From NCBI GenBank assembly GCA_964592095.1, contig CAZQER010000030.1, positions 1 to 13,963 on the forward strand: a stretch of DNA of 13,963 nt, in the 5' to 3' direction. Numbering within the stretch: position 1 is the first letter of the stretch; each line of letters opens with the position of its first letter. Below the pieces are notes generated by a model that saw only the letters and a list, made by a program, of their open reading frames with translations, did no database searches and had not been told where the DNA came from. The translations under genes and the position numbers were made by a program. This stretch comes from EX4484-2 sp964592095. GTDB taxonomy: Archaea; Altiarchaeota; Altiarchaeia; IMC4; QMZM01. This document shows, in pieces, positions 7,225 through 13,682 of this stretch.

Positions 7225-7254
7225 TTACATAGATAGTAAATTACACAGATAATG
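7223..7254 (+). repeat. Imperfect 16-bp tandem duplication in the atpK-atpC spacer
   Basis: AATTACATAGATAGTA at 7223-7238 is followed directly by AATTACACAGATAATG at 7239-7254, matching at 13 of 16 positions. The first copy overlaps the atpK stop. It looks like a small slippage duplication; no function is evident. Confidence 0.55.
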
Positions 7255-7274
7255 GAATAGGAATATAGAAAAGG

Positions 7275-8306
7275 ATGGGAATTACAGAAATTAAGGATTA
7301 TGCATATCCAAATGCCAGAATAAGGGCAATGAAGAGTCATCTCTTGGATAGAAAGGATTTTGAGAGGGCATGCAGAATTGATAGTCTATCTTCTTTTGTT
7401 GGTTTTCTTGAAGATAATGGATATGTAAACCTTTTGGATATTAAGGAAATGGAATATACTCAGAATTTGATAGAGGAAAATCTTTTAATGCATCTTATAG
7501 ATAATTCTAAAAAGATTTATGAACTCTCACATAAGAGAGCAAGGAATTTTATGTATGAAAGGATTATGAGACATGAAATAAGTGCAATTAAATGTATTAT
7601 AAATTCCAAATCACAAGACAGATATTCCTTTAGAATAGCACTTTCTGATGAATTGAAGGATATATTTAGTAAATTGAAGGATTCTGTGGATATAGGGAAT
7701 ATTGTTGATGCATTCAATGGTACAAGATATGAAACAATATTAAATGATGCATTGGAGGGATATAAAAAAACAAATTTGATATTTACAATTAACATTGCAC
7801 TTGATAAATACCACTTTGAAAAACTATTTGAGAGTATGAGAACCCTAAACAGTAATGATAGAAGGATTGCTGCTGAGATCATAGGTATTGAGGTAGATAC
7901 GATAAATATCATGACTGTTCTTAGAACTCGTGGAATGAAGAATGCAGAAGATTATATAATACCACAATACCATCATCTTAATAACGATATATTAATGGAC
8001 TGTATGAAATCAAGGGATGTAGATGGTATAGTTGAAAGGTTATCAGAGACAGCATATAGTGATGTCATGAAAAGGGGATTTAATGAGTATAAAAAAATAA
8101 ATTCTCTTTTTGCATTTGAAAAGGCTCTGAAGGAAAATTTCATCCTTTTCAATAAGATTCTGCTTACAAGAAGGATATTCATGATAAGTACTCTTTTAAC
8201 ATTTCTAAATTTAAAAGAGAATGAAATAGAAAATCTGAGAAAAATAGCAGTTGGGATAAACAATCAATTAACAGAAAAGGAAATAGAGGATATTATTATC
8301 TATTGA
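7275..8306 (+). CDS. atpC: A-type ATP synthase subunit C (central stalk socket, eukaryotic d homologue)
   Basis: This 343-residue soluble, helical protein couples the central stalk to the rotor ring. The N-terminus YAYPNARIRAMKSHLLDRKD is the typical opening of AtpC/NtpC (PF01992), and the repeated helical pattern with LLTRRIFMISTLLTFLNLKE and ENLRKIAVGI at the end matches the family's third repeat. Length fits the usual 330-360 residues. The spacer to atpK is 50 bp and no atpE gene lies between them, unlike many archaeal operons. The gene is the last of the rightward unit: its stop overlaps by 7 bp the stop of a small leftward membrane-protein gene. Nothing suggests damage. Confidence 0.93.
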   Translation: MGITEIKDYAYPNARIRAMKSHLLDRKDFERACRIDSLSSFVGFLEDNGYVNLLDIKEMEYTQNLIEENLLMHLIDNSKKIYELSHKRARNFMYERIMRHEISAIKCIINSKSQDRYSFRIALSDELKDIFSKLKDSVDIGNIVDAFNGTRYETILNDALEGYKKTNLIFTINIALDKYHFEKLFESMRTLNSNDRRIAAEIIGIEVDTINIMTVLRTRGMKNAEDYIIPQYHHLNNDILMDCMKSRDVDGIVERLSETAYSDVMKRGFNEYKKINSLFAFEKALKENFILFNKILLTRRIFMISTLLTFLNLKENEIENLRKIAVGINNQLTEKEIEDIIIY

Positions 8307-8512
8307 AATCTATTTATTATTCTGTATAAAAAAATACAAAACCCTATTGTAGCGCCTATGAACATACCCAAAACACTGAAAAAATTATTTATTGCACTGC
8401 CTATAAAATAACCTATAAAAATAGATATAAAAAGACTTGCTACAAGTTCTATTGAAATTGGTAATGAACTTGTTACAATTTTCTTACTGGGTTTTAATCT
8501 CAATCTTATCAC
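8300..8512 (-). CDS. Small two-helix membrane protein, AtpZ/AtpI (ATPase_gene1)-like
   Basis: This 70-residue protein has a short basic N-terminus and two membrane helices at about 18-38 and 46-65. The pattern GYFIGSAINNFFSVLGMFIG then ATIGFCIFLYRI resembles the ATPase_gene1 family (PF09527, AtpZ/AtpI), small proteins encoded beside bacterial F-type ATP synthases and reported to take part in Mg2+/Ca2+ transport or ring assembly. The family's usual acidic residue after the first helix is Asn here, so the assignment is a resemblance only. The GTG start at 8512 overlaps the TGA of carS as GTGA; a TTG one codon earlier is also possible. Its stop overlaps that of atpC tail to tail. Confidence 0.6.
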   Translation of the reverse strand: MIRLRLKPSKKIVTSSLPISIELVASLFISIFIGYFIGSAINNFFSVLGMFIGATIGFCIFLYRIINRFQ

Positions 8513-9087
8513 CAAGGTGTCTTTTTAAGTTTTAAAATCCATGCAATAATATTCCCGATTACATGAATTATTGGGGTTATAACCACAAGTACATAAAATC
8601 TTTCATAATCTATCTCCTCTATCAAAAACCATGATAAAAAAATGGCACCAAAAACAAAATCCAATTGGTCTAAGAGTGGTGCTGGATCGCCCCTTTTTAA
8701 TCCAGACTGCCTCTTTATAAAACTTGCTGCCATATCACCCAATAGCGCTCCAAGACTGAGCATAAATGCCAATTCCAGTGTCATTCTTGGTAAAACAAAT
8801 GACGGCTTATGAAGTAGAAAACGGAAAAAGAATTCTGCACTGAAATGTGAATATTGTTGTATAAAACCAATAAGAGAACCGCCAATTATACCGGTAAAAA
8901 AACCCCTCCATGTTTTTCCATCACCAAAAATCCTCTTACCCATGAATTCTCTACCATTATCAATCGGTTTTTCAAGCCATTTTAGATATTCAAGTTTGGA
9001 AACATTGACTGGTATGGAATTTGCGAAGTATGCAGGTAATATGAACCATAAAGCATCCAGAATTCTGATATCTATATCAAATATCAT
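8509..9087 (-). CDS. carS: CDP-archaeol synthase (CTP:2,3-di-O-geranylgeranylglycerophosphate cytidylyltransferase)
   Basis: This integral membrane enzyme activates the archaeal ether lipid precursor with CTP, making CDP-archaeol for polar headgroup attachment (EC 2.7.7.67). The 192-residue protein is full length (DUF46/CarS). Signature elements are PAYFANSIPV at 18-27, PIDNGREF at 41-48, KRIFGDGKTWRGF at 51-63, GDMAASFIKRQSG at 117-129, KRGDPAP at 131-137, and LLDQLDFVFGA at 138-148, with Asp140 and Asp143 in the CTP-transferase motif. About five helices are visible. The ATG at 9087 follows a TATA-like element about 29 bp upstream, consistent with a leaderless mRNA. The gene overlaps the next small gene by 4 bp, so the two form one unit. 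Confidence 0.95.
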   Translation of the reverse strand: MIFDIDIRILDALWFILPAYFANSIPVNVSKLEYLKWLEKPIDNGREFMGKRIFGDGKTWRGFFTGIIGGSLIGFIQQYSHFSAEFFFRFLLHKPSFVLPRMTLELAFMLSLGALLGDMAASFIKRQSGLKRGDPAPLLDQLDFVFGAIFLSWFLIEEIDYERFYVLVVITPIIHVIGNIIAWILKLKKTPW

Positions 9088-9112
9088 TTTATTTTTATAG
9101 ATAAAAATATGA

Positions 9113-9119
9113 GTATAAA
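9113..9119 (-). promoter_or_regulatory. TATA-like box for carS (TTTATAC)
   Basis: On the minus strand TTTATAC, in a run of T, is centred about 29 bp before the carS ATG at 9087. In archaea transcription begins some 25-28 bp after the TATA centre, so the mRNA would start at or within a few bases of the start codon. Confidence 0.45.
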
Positions 9120-9172
9120 AAAATAAAATAGATGGGTTTTAATGTTAATTCTTTAATCTATGCTACCAATTC

Positions 9173-9180
9173 TTTATAAG
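9173..9180 (+). promoter_or_regulatory. TATA box for the ACT-hom unit (TTTATAAG)
   Basis: TTTATAAG is centred 27-28 bp before the ATG at 9204, the canonical archaeal TATA-to-start distance. It predicts leaderless transcription of the ACT-domain gene. Confidence 0.6.
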
Positions 9181-9203
9181 TAAAAAATAAGTGGAAAAAT
9201 AAA

Positions 9204-9698
9204 ATGAAGGTTGAGATGGAATTGGAACTCAAGGATGTTCCAGGTAGTCTATTGAAAGCCTTAGAACCAATTTCAATGCATGGAGGAAATATAAAAAGTG
9301 TACTACACTACAGAAGTGAGAGGGATTTGGTAAAGGTAAAGATCGTATTTGAGATAAAGGATAGAATGTCATTTGATTTAATACAGAAGGCTTTGAAGGA
9401 AAGGAGAATTCATATATCAAGGATTACTATTGAAGGCAGAAAATATTATGAGAAGAAGACAATCTCATTTATCCTAATTGGTCATGTCATAGATACAGAC
9501 ATCAGAGATACCATAGATAATATTAATGAAATCGGATGTGTATCTGATGTAGATATAATAATGCCCGACCCAAATGAAAGGTCATCTGTGCTTATGAAAG
9601 CAGATATTGATAATGAAAAAATGGATAAAACCATTTCGATAATTGAGAGTATATGTAAAAATAAAAATTTAATCCTAATTCGTTCCTTATACAGTTAG
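9204..9698 (+). CDS. ACT-domain amino-acid-binding protein, likely regulator of homoserine dehydrogenase
   Basis: This 164-residue protein is made of two ACT domains. The first, about residues 3-75, has KDVPGSLLKALEPISMHGGN, the classic Asp-x-Pro-Gly-x-Leu and Gly-Asn-Ile turn of ACT folds. The second, about 85-163, is more divergent (TISFILIGHVIDTDIRDTID and an MPDPNERSS loop). ACT domains bind amino acids and confer feedback control. The gene directly precedes homoserine dehydrogenase with a 7-bp gap, and that enzyme lacks its own ACT domain, so this protein probably acts as a separate regulatory subunit sensing threonine or another aspartate-family product. The ligand is inferred. The ATG follows a well-spaced TATA box. 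Confidence 0.85.
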   Translation: MKVEMELELKDVPGSLLKALEPISMHGGNIKSVLHYRSERDLVKVKIVFEIKDRMSFDLIQKALKERRIHISRITIEGRKYYEKKTISFILIGHVIDTDIRDTIDNINEIGCVSDVDIIMPDPNERSSVLMKADIDNEKMDKTISIIESICKNKNLILIRSLYS

Positions 9699-9705
9699 AT
9701 TTAAA

Positions 9706-10731
9706 TTGAAATCAGTAGATGTTATCATCATAGGTTTTGGTGTAATTGGAAGGGGCGTTGCAAGGATAATTATGGAAAAGAGAGATTTTCTTAGAAAAAT
9801 GAATGGTTTTGATTTGAGGGTTGTTGCAATATGTGAAATAAATGGTAGTATAATATCTGAAAATGGTGTTGATTTAAATAATGCTTTACTACTATCGGAA
9901 AGGGGCAGGTTGGAAAAACATAGAGACTGGAATTCAATGAAAAGTTTTGATGTCATTGATAAGATAGATGCGGATATAGTCCTTGAACTTACTCCGGGGG
10001 ATATCAAAAATGGTGAGCCCGGATTTTCACATATAAAGGAATCTCTTAAGAGAAAAATGAATGTGGTCACATCAAATAAAGCACCAATAGCATTAAATTT
10101 TAAGGAACTGCAGAAGATTGCAAATAAGAATGATGTAAAACTGAGATATGAAGCAACAGTAGGAGGTGCAATCCCAATAATAAATCTGCATCAAAAATGC
10201 CTTCAGATCAATGAAACAAGGTCCATATACGGAATTCTGAACGGAACTACAAATTATATATTGAGCAAGATGACGGAGGAGGATATGAATTTTGATGACG
10301 CACTCAATGAAGCAAATGAACTTGGAATTGCTGAAAGTAATCCATCTTATGATATAGATGGTGTAGATACTGCATTAAAGGTAGCCATTTTAGCAAATTC
10401 TGTTATGGATAAAGATGTGAGATTCAAGGATATTAAAATTCAAGGAATAAGAGATATTACTCAAGAGGCAATAGAACTTGCAAAGAAGCATGGATATGTA
10501 ATAAAATTGATTGGGGATGTGGGAAGGCTTGAGGTTTCACCTCGTTTGATACCCGTAGAACATCCTCTAAATGTCTCAGGTTCATTAAATGCAATAATGA
10601 TGGATACTGATATCGCTGGAGAGATAACTATAGTTGGCCACGGTGCTGGAGCAAAAGAAACTGCAAGTTCAATATTCTCAGATATAATTGATATTTCAGA
10701 TTCACTTAGCCTTTCTCCCTCTTGCCCTTAG
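9706..10731 (+). CDS. hom: Homoserine dehydrogenase
   Basis: The enzyme reduces aspartate semialdehyde to homoserine with NAD(P)H (EC 1.1.1.3), the branch point to threonine and methionine. The 341-residue protein is the short form without an ACT tail. Visible features are the Rossmann motif IIGFGVIGRG (Gly10, Gly12, Gly15), TSNKAP with Lys125, ILNGTTNYIL around 177-186, and ESNPSYDIDG followed by VDTALKVAILAN with the catalytic pair Asp221 and Lys225, matching Asp219/Lys223 of yeast. The start is TTG at 9706; no ATG or GTG exists between the upstream in-frame stop at 9676 and the Rossmann strand. The last ten codons overlap rpl15e on the opposite strand and look non-homologous, perhaps a read-through extension. 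Confidence 0.94.
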   Translation: MKSVDVIIIGFGVIGRGVARIIMEKRDFLRKMNGFDLRVVAICEINGSIISENGVDLNNALLLSERGRLEKHRDWNSMKSFDVIDKIDADIVLELTPGDIKNGEPGFSHIKESLKRKMNVVTSNKAPIALNFKELQKIANKNDVKLRYEATVGGAIPIINLHQKCLQINETRSIYGILNGTTNYILSKMTEEDMNFDDALNEANELGIAESNPSYDIDGVDTALKVAILANSVMDKDVRFKDIKIQGIRDITQEAIELAKKHGYVIKLIGDVGRLEVSPRLIPVEHPLNVSGSLNAIMMDTDIAGEITIVGHGAGAKETASSIFSDIIDISDSLSLSPSCP

Positions 10732-11307
10732 ACTTGGTCTTATTTTCTCTGCCCCCATGCCCTTATTTCTTAGGCCTCTTCCCTTCTTTCCAGCGGGTGT
10801 CAATCCTCTAAACACTCTCTTTCTGTGCTGACTTTCGCATATCCAATTTATATCACTATCGGATTTTATTGCTGGATGATTTGGATCTACAAGAATGACC
10901 TCATACCACTTGTATTGCCCATCCTCAAATAACCAGTAAGAACCAAGAACCTCCAAATTCATAAATCTTCTCTGTGCTCTCTCTTCAGCAATTCTCTGTT
11001 TACTCTTTGAAGGAGATATCTTTTTTTGCCCTGCCCTCTTTGGTCTCCTACCAGCCCTTGGTCTTTCTCTTCCAGTTATGCCCTTTCTTACCCTCACCCT
11101 TGCTATAACAAAGCCCTGCTTTGCCTTGTAGCCATATTTCCTTGCCTTATCGATTCTTGTTGGTTTTTCTACCCTTACCACCGCCCTGCCCTTTCGCCAC
11201 TCCTTCTTCCTTTCTACGAGAAGTTCTCGTAAATCTTTATACTCTAAATTGGAATATTTCCCTCTGATTCCCTGATATAACTCACTTACATATTTATAAT
11301 ACCCCAT
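10702..11307 (-). CDS. rpl15e: Ribosomal protein L15e
   Basis: This 201-residue basic protein of the large ribosomal subunit is specific to archaea and eukaryotes. The N-terminus MGYYKYVSELYQGIRGKYSN, the segment VVRVEKPTRIDKARKYGYKA, the block ITGRERPRAGRRPKRAGQKK, and the conserved EVLGSYWLFEDGQYKWYEVI and RVFRGLTPAGKKGRGLRNKG are all characteristic. Length matches the usual 190-205. It is a single-gene leftward unit with a TATA-like box 28 bp before its ATG. Its stop lies inside the end of hom, giving a 30-bp tail-to-tail overlap. Confidence 0.97.
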   Translation of the reverse strand: MGYYKYVSELYQGIRGKYSNLEYKDLRELLVERKKEWRKGRAVVRVEKPTRIDKARKYGYKAKQGFVIARVRVRKGITGRERPRAGRRPKRAGQKKISPSKSKQRIAEERAQRRFMNLEVLGSYWLFEDGQYKWYEVILVDPNHPAIKSDSDINWICESQHRKRVFRGLTPAGKKGRGLRNKGMGAEKIRPSLRARGRKAK

Positions 11308-11331
11308 TTTAATTGATTTAATAGTCTAAAT

Positions 11332-11339
11332 ATTTTATA
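11332..11339 (-). promoter_or_regulatory. TATA box for rpl15e (TATAAAAT)
   Basis: On the minus strand TATAAAAT is centred 28 bp from the rpl15e ATG at 11307, predicting a leaderless mRNA. The 65-bp spacer also serves the divergent arvA gene; the T-rich stretch TTTTATC near 11341 is at a similar distance from its ATG at 11373. Confidence 0.5.
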
Positions 11340-11372
11340 TTTTATCAATAAAAATTCAATTTCATACTTATA

Positions 11373-11996
11373 ATGCCTCTAAGTAGACTTATCAAATGGT
11401 TTAGGAGTATATTTAGAAGAAGGAAGATAATAAGACTTGGACTTTACGGACCACCAAATGCTGGAAAAACAACACTCGCAAACAAGATTTCTATGGATTG
11501 GACTGGAGAACCTGTAGGGAAAGTATCTGAAATTCCCCATGAAACGAGAGAGGTGCAGAAAAAGGAGATGGTAGTTGTAAGGTCGGGTAATAAGAAGATT
11601 ATAATGAACATACTTGATATGCCAGGTATAGCCACAAAGATCGATTATGAGGATTTTATGAAGTTTGGTATGAGTAAGAAGGATGCACAGAAAAGAGCCA
11701 AGGAGGCTACCAAAGGAGTAATAGAGGCAATAAAATGGCTGGAGAATGTTGACACGGCATTGGTGGTCATGGATTCAACAAAGGACCCATACACTCAGGT
11801 TAATATTACCATCATAGGAAATCTTGAGGCAAGAGGAATTCCAATCATTATTGTTGCAAATAAACTGGACCTGCCAGATTCAAAACCTGAATGGATTGAG
11901 GAGGCATTTCCTCAACATCCAGTTGTGGAATTATCAGCCCTGAAGGGTACCCATATGGATGAACTCTATGAGGCAATAGCCAAATATTCAAGGTAA
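11373..11996 (+). CDS. arvA: Small Era-like GTPase OapA/ArvA (archaeal vesiculating GTPase family)
   Basis: This 207-residue TRAFAC GTPase has all five G motifs: G1 GPPNAGKTT at 26-34, a G2 candidate Thr58 in PHETREV, G3 DMPG at 82-85, G4 NKLD at 163-166, and G5 SALK at 188-191. The family is known in haloarchaea as OapA (origin-associated protein) and as ArvA, a GTPase reported to drive extracellular vesicle formation. Residues 2-18 (PLSRLIKWFRSIFRRRK) form a likely amphipathic, strongly basic helix ahead of the G domain, which could dock on acidic membranes. It opens a rightward four-gene operon with arvB 5 bp downstream. Family assignment is firm; the vesicle role here is transferred by homology. 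Confidence 0.9.
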   Translation: MPLSRLIKWFRSIFRRRKIIRLGLYGPPNAGKTTLANKISMDWTGEPVGKVSEIPHETREVQKKEMVVVRSGNKKIIMNILDMPGIATKIDYEDFMKFGMSKKDAQKRAKEATKGVIEAIKWLENVDTALVVMDSTKDPYTQVNITIIGNLEARGIPIIIVANKLDLPDSKPEWIEEAFPQHPVVELSALKGTHMDELYEAIAKYSR

Positions 11997-12001
11997 TTGA
12001 G

Positions 12002-12385
12002 ATGAGAATAGAGATAGAGTTTATATCGTCAAATGTATTGGAATCAAAAACCGATAAAGAAAAGATGGATTTTATATTGAATAAAATAAAGGATGGTAAG
12101 ATACTTGTTGTAGAGGAGAGTTTGAGTTCATTAGATGAATCAAAACTTATAGAGGCAACGATGAATCAGATAGATGAGAAATTTCACGGGATTGAGGTAT
12201 CAACACTTAGAGAAAGTAATGTGGACGGTATTAGAGAAAAGGTGATTAGATTCCTTGGTGGGAAAACAGGTGGATTGACAGTTATTGGGCCATCAAAATT
12301 GATTAAGAAAATCAAAAAGGAGCCGCAGAGAATTTCCCTCCTTGCCGAGGTAAGAGAGATAAGGAGGGTAAGGAAATGGAAATGA
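12002..12385 (+). CDS. arvB: OapB/ArvB family protein (DUF2073)
   Basis: This 127-residue soluble protein is the usual second gene after the ArvA GTPase. It is an alpha/beta protein with MRIEIEFISSNVLESKTDKE at the start, a central GKILVVEES strand, RFLGGKTGGLTVIGPSKLIK near 83-102, and a basic end REIRRVRKWK. Its molecular activity is not known. It begins 5 bp after the arvA stop; AAGGT at 11990-11994, 7 bases before the ATG, acts as ribosome site. Its own 3' end contains GGAGGG, the ribosome site of the next gene, and overlaps that gene by 10 bp. A partner role with the GTPase is inferred from the constant linkage. Confidence 0.88.
   Translation: MRIEIEFISSNVLESKTDKEKMDFILNKIKDGKILVVEESLSSLDESKLIEATMNQIDEKFHGIEVSTLRESNVDGIREKVIRFLGGKTGGLTVIGPSKLIKKIKKEPQRISLLAEVREIRRVRKWK
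12363..12368 (+). promoter_or_regulatory. Ribosome binding site GGAGGG inside arvB for the membrane protein gene
   Basis: GGAGGG in the arvB coding region lies 7 bases before the ATG at 12376, and farther than ideal (13 bases) from a second ATG at 12382. It favours the first start and shows that the membrane protein gene is translationally tied to arvB. Confidence 0.75.
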
Positions 12386-13209
12386 AAAAATTTAAAAAAA
12401 ATATTATATATAATTCACTAAAAGACACATATAGATTTGCATTAGAAAAGAAAGAGATTTTCATAATAGGTTTTATGTATTTTATTGTAATGATATCATA
12501 TACAATAATAATAACAGAGATAATGCGATACTTCTTTAATTTTCCATTCAACTGGGACATATATTCTATAAGATATATCGTAGATAAAGGACTTATACAT
12601 ATAATCTCTCTATTTTTTATAATAATATTGGATATATTTATCTTTTATCCAATAGGTGCATTTTTTCTTGCGATATTTTTCAATTTTATAAAGAATTGTA
12701 ATCTGAGAGAATCATTAACTATATCCCTTATATTAAAATTCTTTCAGAGACTATTTTTTTTACAAATCGCAATATCTATATTCTCCTTGGTGGTATTTAT
12801 AATAACATTAATACCTCTATCACTGATTTATGTAACGATGATTTCTGTTTTTCCAGAAAGTAAATTCATAATCATACCAATAATAATGCTGTTGGTGTCT
12901 TTTATTATATTAAGCATTTTATTAAGGCCAATATTCTCAATACCCATTGTTGTATATGAGGATAAAGATGTTCTGGAATCGATCAGAGAGAGCTGGTACT
13001 TGACAGATAATTATTTTATGGAAATGCTAACAACAGTATCCTTCTTCATATCCTTCATATTTACTGCAAATATATTTGCTATGTTTATAAACTCATTTAT
13101 AAGAATTCCACTATTATATCCCGTATTAAATTATTCTGTAATTACACCATTAATCTGTATTCTAATAGCATTTCTATACTTTAATATAAAGGGTAAAAAT
13201 GCCTCATAA
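12376..13209 (+). CDS. Six-helix membrane protein embedded in the arv operon
   Basis: This 277-residue polytopic protein has about six membrane segments near residues 28-50, 73-105, 126-157, 163-193, 217-240 and 247-270, and a short basic amphiphilic N-terminus (MEMKKFKKNI). The stretch PIVVYEDKDVLESIRESW at 190-207 followed by LTDNYF resembles the pattern Pro-x-x-Val-x-Glu-x-x-x-x-x-x-Ser-x-x-x-Ser-Trp-x-Leu-Thr found in the membrane domain of glycerophosphodiester phosphodiesterase-like and DUF4013/DUF7847-type archaeal proteins; no enzyme domain is attached. It overlaps arvB by 10 bp and arvC by 11 bp, so it is co-translated with both. It is visibly richer in A/T than its neighbours, partly because of Ile/Phe codons. 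Family membership is tentative. A membrane receptor or partner for the ArvA GTPase is an attractive inference. Confidence 0.85.
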   Translation: MEMKKFKKNIIYNSLKDTYRFALEKKEIFIIGFMYFIVMISYTIIITEIMRYFFNFPFNWDIYSIRYIVDKGLIHIISLFFIIILDIFIFYPIGAFFLAIFFNFIKNCNLRESLTISLILKFFQRLFFLQIAISIFSLVVFIITLIPLSLIYVTMISVFPESKFIIIPIIMLLVSFIILSILLRPIFSIPIVVYEDKDVLESIRESWYLTDNYFMEMLTTVSFFISFIFTANIFAMFINSFIRIPLLYPVLNYSVITPLICILIAFLYFNIKGKNAS

Positions 13210-13582
13210 GTGTGCCAGATGTCAAAAGATATATGATGATAATGCAATAGAATTGATGAATGGTTGTAGTTGTGGCTCTCGTGTGTTTCTATATCTGAGG
13301 AAAAGGGAGGGTGAAAAGGGTGAGGAAGAGGCAATAAATGAACTGAAAGGCAAGGAGATTTCAAAGAGCGATTTGGACTGGATAGAGAGGAGATTTGGTA
13401 AGGAACTTGAAAGGGGTGAGAAGGTTATCAGTCTTGATATAGAGAATCTTCTTCAGTTAGATGAGGGAAAATTCAGGCTGGATATATCATCATTGATGAG
13501 GGGTGAACCATTGGTGATGAAATCCAAGAATGGGGTTTATTATATTGATATTGCATACGCCATGAAGAAAAAGAAAAGGTAA
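13199..13582 (+). CDS. arvC: OapC/ArvC family zinc-ribbon protein (DUF2072)
   Basis: This 127-residue protein has an N-terminal zinc ribbon with Cys5, Cys8, Cys23 and Cys25 (CARC and CSCG), a charged Glu/Lys linker at about 35-60, and a C-terminal part SLDIENLLQLDEGKFRLDIS then RGEPLVMKSKNGVYYIDI that is characteristic of the family found next to the ArvA GTPase. Its biochemical role is unknown; a nucleic-acid or protein-binding adaptor is possible. The ATG at 13199 lies inside the end of the membrane protein gene, with AAAGGGT about 4 bases upstream. It is the last gene of the arv operon, facing the edge gene tail to tail with a 100-bp gap. Confidence 0.88.
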   Translation: MPHKCARCQKIYDDNAIELMNGCSCGSRVFLYLRKREGEKGEEEAINELKGKEISKSDLDWIERRFGKELERGEKVISLDIENLLQLDEGKFRLDISSLMRGEPLVMKSKNGVYYIDIAYAMKKKKR

Positions 13583-13682
13583 TAATTTATCAAAATGTTC
13601 CTTAGCAAACTCATATTCTGCCTTATTTTCTTTAACTATATCGCTTATCCCTTCTTTGTCTTTAATGCATTTATTTCTTTAT

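Noticed and set aside
11026..11232. A plus-strand 68-residue frame opposite rpl15e.
   Set aside because: It is a Ser/Pro/Leu/Tyr-rich antisense product of the Arg/Lys-rich ribosomal gene and has no supporting start signal.
13583..13682. A transcription terminator shared by arvC and the DUF4143 gene.
   Set aside because: There are T-rich patches but no stem-loop or long T-run that stands out from the AT-rich background.
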